Below, in pieces: positions 6,204 through 10,385 of a stretch of 10,385 nt of DNA. The position numbers were made by a program, and so were the translations under genes. Each line of letters opens with the position of its first letter. The stretch's first letter is position 1. Origin of the DNA: Deltaproteobacteria bacterium (GTDB lineage Bacteria > Desulfobacterota > JAENJC01); NCBI GenBank assembly GCA_016208525.1, contig JACQYJ010000129.1, forward strand, positions 1 through 10,385. The letters run 5' to 3'. The notes under the pieces were generated by a model, which was given only the letters and a program-made list of their open reading frames with translations, was not told the origin of the DNA and did no database searches.

Positions 6204-6954
6204 ATGGCAAAGAAGGTGATACGCAAGAAGATTCCTGTGGGGATGGATGAGTTTGTAACCTCAAGGTCAAAGATATTAAAATACCTTTCCGATAACTTCA
6301 GAGCTGTGGTGATTGCAGCATCCGTGATCGGGGTATTGTTTATCTCCTACATAGGCTGGGGAACATACAGCAGGCAGAGGGACCAGAAGGCTGCGGATGC
6401 GCTGAGCGCTGCGATGAAGGTCTATCAGGCAAAGATTGAGCCTGCCGGTACAACACCGGATACCTTTAAAACAGCTGATGACAAATACAGGGCAACTGTA
6501 ACCAAATTTATGGAGCTTGCAAAGAGCAACAGAGGTTGCCCTGTTATATGCTGCAAATGTCCATTATAACCTCAAGGAGTATGATAAGGCCATTGAGATT
6601 TATAACAGGCTGCTGTTTAAAATTGAACGCGAAGATCCAAGCCTTCATGGGAATATCAATGAAATAAAGGTAGCTCCCGGCATAACAAGGGATTCTGCTG
6701 TTTATGGAATGGCTTACTCGTACGAACAGAAGGGGGACTTAAAAAAGGCTGTAGAGTTTCAAACCATGCTGACCTCGTCAAAGGATACCCATCTCATGGA
6801 AATGGGGCTTTCCTCTCTCGGAATGCTTTATGAAAAGAGCAACGACAAGGCAAAGGCCCTGGAGACCTACCAAAAGGTAATCTCAGATTTCCCTGAATCG
6901 TCAAATCTCTCCGGGATTAAAGAAAAAATTGAAAGGTTAAAGGCTAAAGGTTAA
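6204..6954 (+). pseudogene. single-pass membrane TPR protein (YfgM-like), frameshifted
   Basis: ATG 6204 has GGGGTG upstream and follows a strong promoter. The N-terminal half encodes a short Lys/Arg-rich cytoplasmic segment, one membrane helix at residues 33-53 (AVVIAASVIGVLFISYIGW) and the start of a helical repeat region. After KFMELAKSNR (about 6504-6533) this frame turns into an implausible Cys-rich tail ending in TAA at 6567-6569. The TPR sequence resumes in the +1 frame (VALLYAANVHYNLKEYDKAI, then GMAYSYEQKGDLKKAVEF and SLGMLYEKSNDKAKALETY) to the stop at 6952-6954. The +1 frame has a stop at 6499-6501, so the shift lies between 6502 and 6569. Removing one base near 6534 restores a protein of about 249 residues. 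By family it would be an envelope protein resembling the SecYEG-associated YfgM. Mutation and assembly error are both possible. Confidence 0.8.
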
Positions 6955-6959
6955 AGGCC
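6932..6959 (+). repeat. heptamer array A (purine strand)
   Basis: Four consecutive 7-nt units: AAAGGTT, AAAGGCT, AAAGGTT and AAAGGCC. The array spans the 3' end of the TPR gene, encodes part of its C-terminus (RLKAKG) and includes the stop codon. It forms an imperfect inverted repeat with array B: 20 of 26 positions pair between 6932-6957 and 7013-7038. Confidence 0.7.
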
Positions 6960-6967
6960 AAGGATAT

Positions 6968-8134
6968 ATGTTGAATAGCAGATTACGGAGTATAACGGCT
7001 TCTTTATTTTTTTCTTTTACCTTTCATCTTTCACCTTTTACATCCTTTGCCTTTGATTGGCCCACATTTCAGGGCGGCCCTTTAAGGAATGGGGTCTCAG
7101 ATGAACAGTTTAGAATCCCTGATAGGGTAGGGTGGAGGGTGGACGTAAGGGAAGAGTTGCCTCCCTCGTATAAGCCTGTTGAGTTTTCAGTTCCAGTTGT
7201 CTCAGGTGATGAGATTTATGTTGGAACCTCGATAAAGATATTCTTCCGCCTTTCTGCAAGGGATGGTTCCATAGTCTGGAGCTTTAAGACCCCGGAGGGG
7301 ATAGAGTCAACGGCTACGATATCTGAAGATTCAGTCTTCTTTGGAGATAACAGCGGGACATTGTATGCATTACAAAGGAAGGATGGGAGCCTTATCTGGA
7401 AGCACGAGAGCGGAGGCGAGATACTCTCATCACCTCTGCTTGTTAAGGGGATTGCATATCTTTCCAATGCGGTTGGAGAGGTGTTTGCCCTGGATGCATA
7501 TACAGGGAAGAAACTCTGGCAATACAAGAGATCCGGGCAGAAGGGTTACAGTATAAGAGGTTCCTCATCTCCATCCCATGACGGCTCCAATCTTTATGCC
7601 GGTTTTTCGGACGGGTTTGTCGTTGCATTAAACCCTTTTGACGGCGCCCTTCTCTGGGAGAAAAGGCTTGCAGAGGCGAAGAGTCAGTTTAAGGACATAG
7701 ATGCTTCCCCTGTGCCGGACGGCGATTCTTTGTATGTGTCGTTTTACGACGGGAGCCTGTATTCTTTGAAGGCAGTTGACGGCTCCATAAACTGGAAGTT
7801 CGATGCCGGCGGGGCAGGGACCCCAGCCATTGGCAAAGATGCCGTTTTTCTTCCTTCATCCAGAGGGTCTGTTTCTTCTCTGGATAAGATTACTGGAAAG
7901 CAAAACTGGGCGCATAAACTCGAAAAAGCGATTGCATCATCCATTATTGCAGTTGACGGATATCTTCTCTTCGGCCTGTCGGACAACGGGGTAAAGGCAA
8001 TTGACGCTGAAAAAGGCGAAGAGAAATGGAGGTACACCCCAGGTTCAGGGGTATACAATGGTCTGGCCTATTCCAACGGGAACCTGTATTTCATCTCTAA
8101 CGGCGGTTTTATATACTCGATACCGTGTAAGTGA
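6968..8134 (+). CDS. secreted PQQ-like beta-propeller protein (BamB-like)
   Basis: The product has 388 residues. Residues 1-28 form a signal peptide (basic SRLR, hydrophobic core, cleavage probably after SFA28). There is no lipobox Cys, unlike BamB of Enterobacteria, so it should be periplasmic or exported rather than a lipoprotein. About seven PQQ-type repeats follow, each with the pattern of a strand pair then LYALxxxDGxxxWxxx: GTLYALQRKDGSLIWKH, GEVFALDAYTGKKLWQY, GFVVALNPFDGALLWEK, GSLYSLKAVDGSINWKF, GSVSSLDKITGKQNWAH and GVKAIDAEKGEEKWRY. No quinoprotein catalytic residues are evident, so a scaffold role is likelier than a dehydrogenase. It starts 13 nt after the TPR gene, the same order as yfgM-bamB in Enterobacteria. 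A role in outer-membrane protein assembly is an inference from that pairing. Confidence 0.88.
   Translation: MLNSRLRSITASLFFSFTFHLSPFTSFAFDWPTFQGGPLRNGVSDEQFRIPDRVGWRVDVREELPPSYKPVEFSVPVVSGDEIYVGTSIKIFFRLSARDGSIVWSFKTPEGIESTATISEDSVFFGDNSGTLYALQRKDGSLIWKHESGGEILSSPLLVKGIAYLSNAVGEVFALDAYTGKKLWQYKRSGQKGYSIRGSSSPSHDGSNLYAGFSDGFVVALNPFDGALLWEKRLAEAKSQFKDIDASPVPDGDSLYVSFYDGSLYSLKAVDGSINWKFDAGGAGTPAIGKDAVFLPSSRGSVSSLDKITGKQNWAHKLEKAIASSIIAVDGYLLFGLSDNGVKAIDAEKGEEKWRYTPGSGVYNGLAYSNGNLYFISNGGFIYSIPCK
7015..7042 (-). repeat. heptamer array B (pyrimidine on plus strand)
   Basis: Four consecutive units on the plus strand: TTTTACC, TTTCATC, TTTCACC and TTTTACA. The array encodes the hydrophobic core of the propeller signal peptide (roughly FTFHLSPFTS). 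It is the inverted partner of array A, and the propeller start codon lies in the 55-nt gap between them. Confidence 0.7.
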
Positions 8135-8139
8135 AAATC

Positions 8140-8167
8140 AAGGATGAGGGCGGAGGGCTGAAGGATG
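8140..8167 (+). repeat. heptamer array C (purine strand)
   Basis: Four consecutive units: AAGGATG, AGGGCGG, AGGGCTG and AAGGATG, starting 5 nt after the propeller stop codon. It pairs with array D: bases 8154-8169 match the complement of 8203-8218 at 14 of 16 positions, and AAGGATGAGGG (8140-8150) is a perfect alternative partner for 8201-8211. Confidence 0.7.
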
Positions 8168-8221
8168 AGTAAGAGAGCATCAAAGGATCTTTCAATTCAT
8201 CCCTCATCCTTCATCCTTTTT
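8154..8221 (+). terminator. candidate hairpin with T-run, possible intrinsic terminator
   Basis: A 16-bp stem (8154-8169 with 8203-8218, one G.U and one mismatch) encloses a loop of about 33 nt and ends in TTTTT at 8217-8221. The loop is long and the U-run partly overlaps the stem, so termination may be weak. The structure is built from heptamer arrays C and D and could instead be a repeat with no terminator role. Confidence 0.35.
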
Positions 8222-8224
8222 ACC
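8197..8224 (-). repeat. heptamer array D (pyrimidine on plus strand)
   Basis: Four consecutive plus-strand units: TCATCCC, TCATCCT, TCATCCT and TTTTACC. The last unit is identical to the first unit of array B. It ends 20 nt before the GH57 start codon and is the inverted partner of array C across a 29-nt gap. Confidence 0.7.
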
Positions 8225-8244
8225 TTGTTGTTTTTGAGGTTATC

Positions 8245-10385
8245 ATGCCCAAGCCCCTGAACATAGCCATCCTCTGGCACATGCACCAGCCCTATTACAA
8301 AGACCTTGTTACAGGCAAGTACTTCATGCCGTGGGTTAGGCTGCACGGCATCAAGGACTACTATGACATGGCGGCCATCCTTGAAGAGTTCCCGAATGTC
8401 CACCAGACCTTTAACATGGTCCCGTCCCTTGTTGACCAGATCCTCGATTATGTTGACAGCAATGCAACTGACACCCATCTTGACCTTGCCCTTAAACCTG
8501 CTGCCGAACTGACCACTTCCGAAAAAGAGTCAATACTTCAAAACTTCTTCCTTGCCAACTGGGAAAACATGGTAAAGCCGTACCCACGCTACTGGGATAT
8601 CCTTAAGACAAGGGGGTTTGTATATTCAAAAGATGATTTAAAGGACATCCAGAGATACTTTATTACCCAGGACTATCTTGATCTCCAGGTCCTCTTTAAT
8701 CTGGCGTGGTTCGACCCGATATTTAAGGCCAATGACAGGTTTTTAAGAGGTCTTGTCAAAAAGGGACGGGACTTCACAGAAGATGAAAAGATTGAACTTA
8801 TAAAGAAACAGCGGGAGGTATTGGCCTTAATAATCCCGAAATACAGGGATATGGAGGAGAGGGGGATCATAGAGATATCCACTACCCCTTATTACCATCC
8901 CATATTGCCCCTCCTTTGCGATTCTTTTGCAGCAAAGGTGGGCATACCCGACATTAAGCTTCCAAAAAAGAGGTTCCTGCACCCTGAGGACGCAGTTGCC
9001 CAGGTGAATAAGGCAGTGGAGTTCCATAAAAGGGTTTTCGGAAGGGCGCCAAGGGGGATGTGGCCCTCGGAGGGCTCCGTAAGCGAGGAGATAATACCTA
9101 TAATCTCTGATGCAGGGATAAAATGGATAGCAACCGACGAGGAGATCCTTGCCAAATCGGTTAATGCCCTATTTGAGAGGGATAAGGATGAGGTTGTAAA
9201 GGATGCCGGCGCCCTCTATCGCCCTTATAACGCCAGGGTGGGAGATAAGGGTGTCAGCATGTTTTTCAGAGACCATTCACTCTCCGACCTGATAGGATTC
9301 GTGTATTCCAAGTGGGACCCTGAGCACGCATCTCAGGACTTCATAAACAGACTACACAAAATAAGAGATAAGCTCCTTACCCAGGGGAACCTGGATGAAT
9401 TTGTCATTCCCATAATACTTGATGGTGAAAATGCCTGGGAGTATTACAAAAACGACGGACGTGACTTCCTCCGCTCCCTTTATGGCAAGCTCTCTAACGA
9501 TCCCCTTATCAGGGCCGTCACCATGAGCGAATACCTTGAGGCCAACCCTCCTAAAGCGACTCTTCCTCACCTCTTCTCAGGCTCATGGATAAACCACAAC
9601 TTCAGGATCTGGATAGGTCACGAAGAGGACAATACTGCCTGGGACCTGCTGGAAGAGACAAGAAGTGCGCTGGTGGGGTTTGAAAGAGAAGGGACGGCAG
9701 ACAAAGCTGCAATTGCCAGGGCATGGCAGGAGATATACATAGCAGAGGGGAGCGACTGGTGCTGGTGGTACGGGGATGAGCACAGCACTGAGAATGATGA
9801 TGCCTTTGACGAGCTTTTCAGGAAGCACCTGATGAACGTGTACATGCTGTCGGGAAAGGAGATACCAGAGGAGCTTTTCATCCCTGTTATCAGGGAGGAC
9901 AAGGTATGCAAGCCGACCATAGACCTGGTCTCCTTCATATCTCCGGCCATAGACGGCGAGGTCTCCAACTATTTTGAGTGGCTTTCCGCCGCATATTACG
10001 ATGTTACAAAGGTCGGCGGCACCATGCACAGGGTTGAAAGCATAGTATCCCATATATATTACGGCTTCAACCTCGCCAATATGTATATCAGGCTGGATGC
10101 AAATCTAACCCTTATAGGAGGCGATAAGGGTGAGTTTATATATACTGTAAATATACTTAACCCGACGCAATATAAGGTAGAGGTCCACTGTTGCAGAAAG
10201 GGGGACAGCCTGACTTACGACGGCGCGCTGTATCGCGAAATTGACGATAAGTGGGTTAAGCAAAAACCGCTGGCCAGGCTTGCCATAAAAGACATCATCG
10301 AGATGGAGATACCGTTTGCAGATATCAATGTATCCAAGAAGGACCAGGTCCAGTTCTTTGTTACAGTCAAGAAAGATGGAACAGA
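8245..10385 (+). CDS. glycoside hydrolase family 57 alpha-amylase-type enzyme (3' partial)
   Basis: ATG 8245 is preceded by GAGGT at 8236-8240. The frame stays open for 713 codons to the window edge. GH57 signatures appear in order: WHMHQPYY at 11-18, MWPSEGSVS with the probable nucleophile E276, ILDGENAWEYY with the probable acid/base D393, and GSWINHNFRIWIGHEEDNTAWD at about 446-467. No signal peptide is seen, so the enzyme is probably cytoplasmic. GH57 members of this type (COG1449) act on alpha-1,4 or alpha-1,6 linkages of glycogen or starch-like glucans, with retention of configuration. Residues from about 553 on are a separate region, probably the beta-rich C-terminal domain seen in amylopullulanase-like members. 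It suggests intracellular glucan turnover; the exact bond specificity cannot be told here. Confidence 0.92.
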   Translation, partial: MPKPLNIAILWHMHQPYYKDLVTGKYFMPWVRLHGIKDYYDMAAILEEFPNVHQTFNMVPSLVDQILDYVDSNATDTHLDLALKPAAELTTSEKESILQNFFLANWENMVKPYPRYWDILKTRGFVYSKDDLKDIQRYFITQDYLDLQVLFNLAWFDPIFKANDRFLRGLVKKGRDFTEDEKIELIKKQREVLALIIPKYRDMEERGIIEISTTPYYHPILPLLCDSFAAKVGIPDIKLPKKRFLHPEDAVAQVNKAVEFHKRVFGRAPRGMWPSEGSVSEEIIPIISDAGIKWIATDEEILAKSVNALFERDKDEVVKDAGALYRPYNARVGDKGVSMFFRDHSLSDLIGFVYSKWDPEHASQDFINRLHKIRDKLLTQGNLDEFVIPIILDGENAWEYYKNDGRDFLRSLYGKLSNDPLIRAVTMSEYLEANPPKATLPHLFSGSWINHNFRIWIGHEEDNTAWDLLEETRSALVGFEREGTADKAAIARAWQEIYIAEGSDWCWWYGDEHSTENDDAFDELFRKHLMNVYMLSGKEIPEELFIPVIREDKVCKPTIDLVSFISPAIDGEVSNYFEWLSAAYYDVTKVGGTMHRVESIVSHIYYGFNLANMYIRLDANLTLIGGDKGEFIYTVNILNPTQYKVEVHCCRKGDSLTYDGALYREIDDKWVKQKPLARLAIKDIIEMEIPFADINVSKKDQVQFFVTVKKDGT

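Noticed and set aside
6502..6569. Programmed ribosomal frameshift
   Set aside because: No slippery heptamer or prfB-like stop context is seen, and the required shift is +1 (or -2), an uncommon programmed direction.

Overview
The window reads as chromosomal DNA of a Gram-negative-type bacterium. The codon habit (heavy use of AGG for Arg and ATA for Ile), the CHASE2-kinase architecture and the GH57 glycosidase recall Nitrospirota (Thermodesulfovibrio-like) or deltaproteobacterial lineages. That assignment is an impression from style, not a measurement.

Region 1 (1-4554, + strand) is a tight operon for Ser/Thr phospho-signalling. It holds a CHASE2 membrane receptor kinase (5' end outside the window), a PP2C phosphatase, a stand-alone FHA protein, and a larger protein with an unrecognised N-terminal domain plus two FHA domains, the second degenerate. 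Gaps are 18, 11 and 4 nt, so kinase, eraser and phospho-readers are probably co-expressed. A convergent Maf-type nucleotide pyrophosphatase gene (4589-5158, - strand) closes the block.

Region 2 (about 5257-6180) is a small accessory island. Two 110-bp copies, differing at one base, of an element with perfect 16-bp internal inverted repeats lie in direct orientation. They flank a small coiled-coil membrane protein gene (5402-5776, - strand). A truncated 24-bp left end is tandemly attached to copy 1. Copy 2 abuts what looks like a decayed C-terminal fragment of an ISAs1-type transposase. A near-consensus sigma70 promoter (TTGACA-17-TATACT) lies just beyond this debris and points into the next gene.

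Region 3 (6204-8134, + strand) resembles the yfgM-bamB gene pair. It has a single-pass membrane TPR protein, broken by a frameshift near 6531, then a secreted PQQ-like beta-propeller. After it comes a GH57 alpha-amylase-type gene (8245 to the window end, 3' truncated).

The least expected signal is in region 3. Four short arrays, each of about four degenerate purine/pyrimidine heptamers (about 28 nt), are arranged as two inverted pairs at consecutive gene borders (6932-6959 with 7015-7042, and 8140-8167 with 8197-8224). The first pair supplies coding sequence to both neighbours: the C-terminus of the TPR protein and the signal peptide of the propeller.
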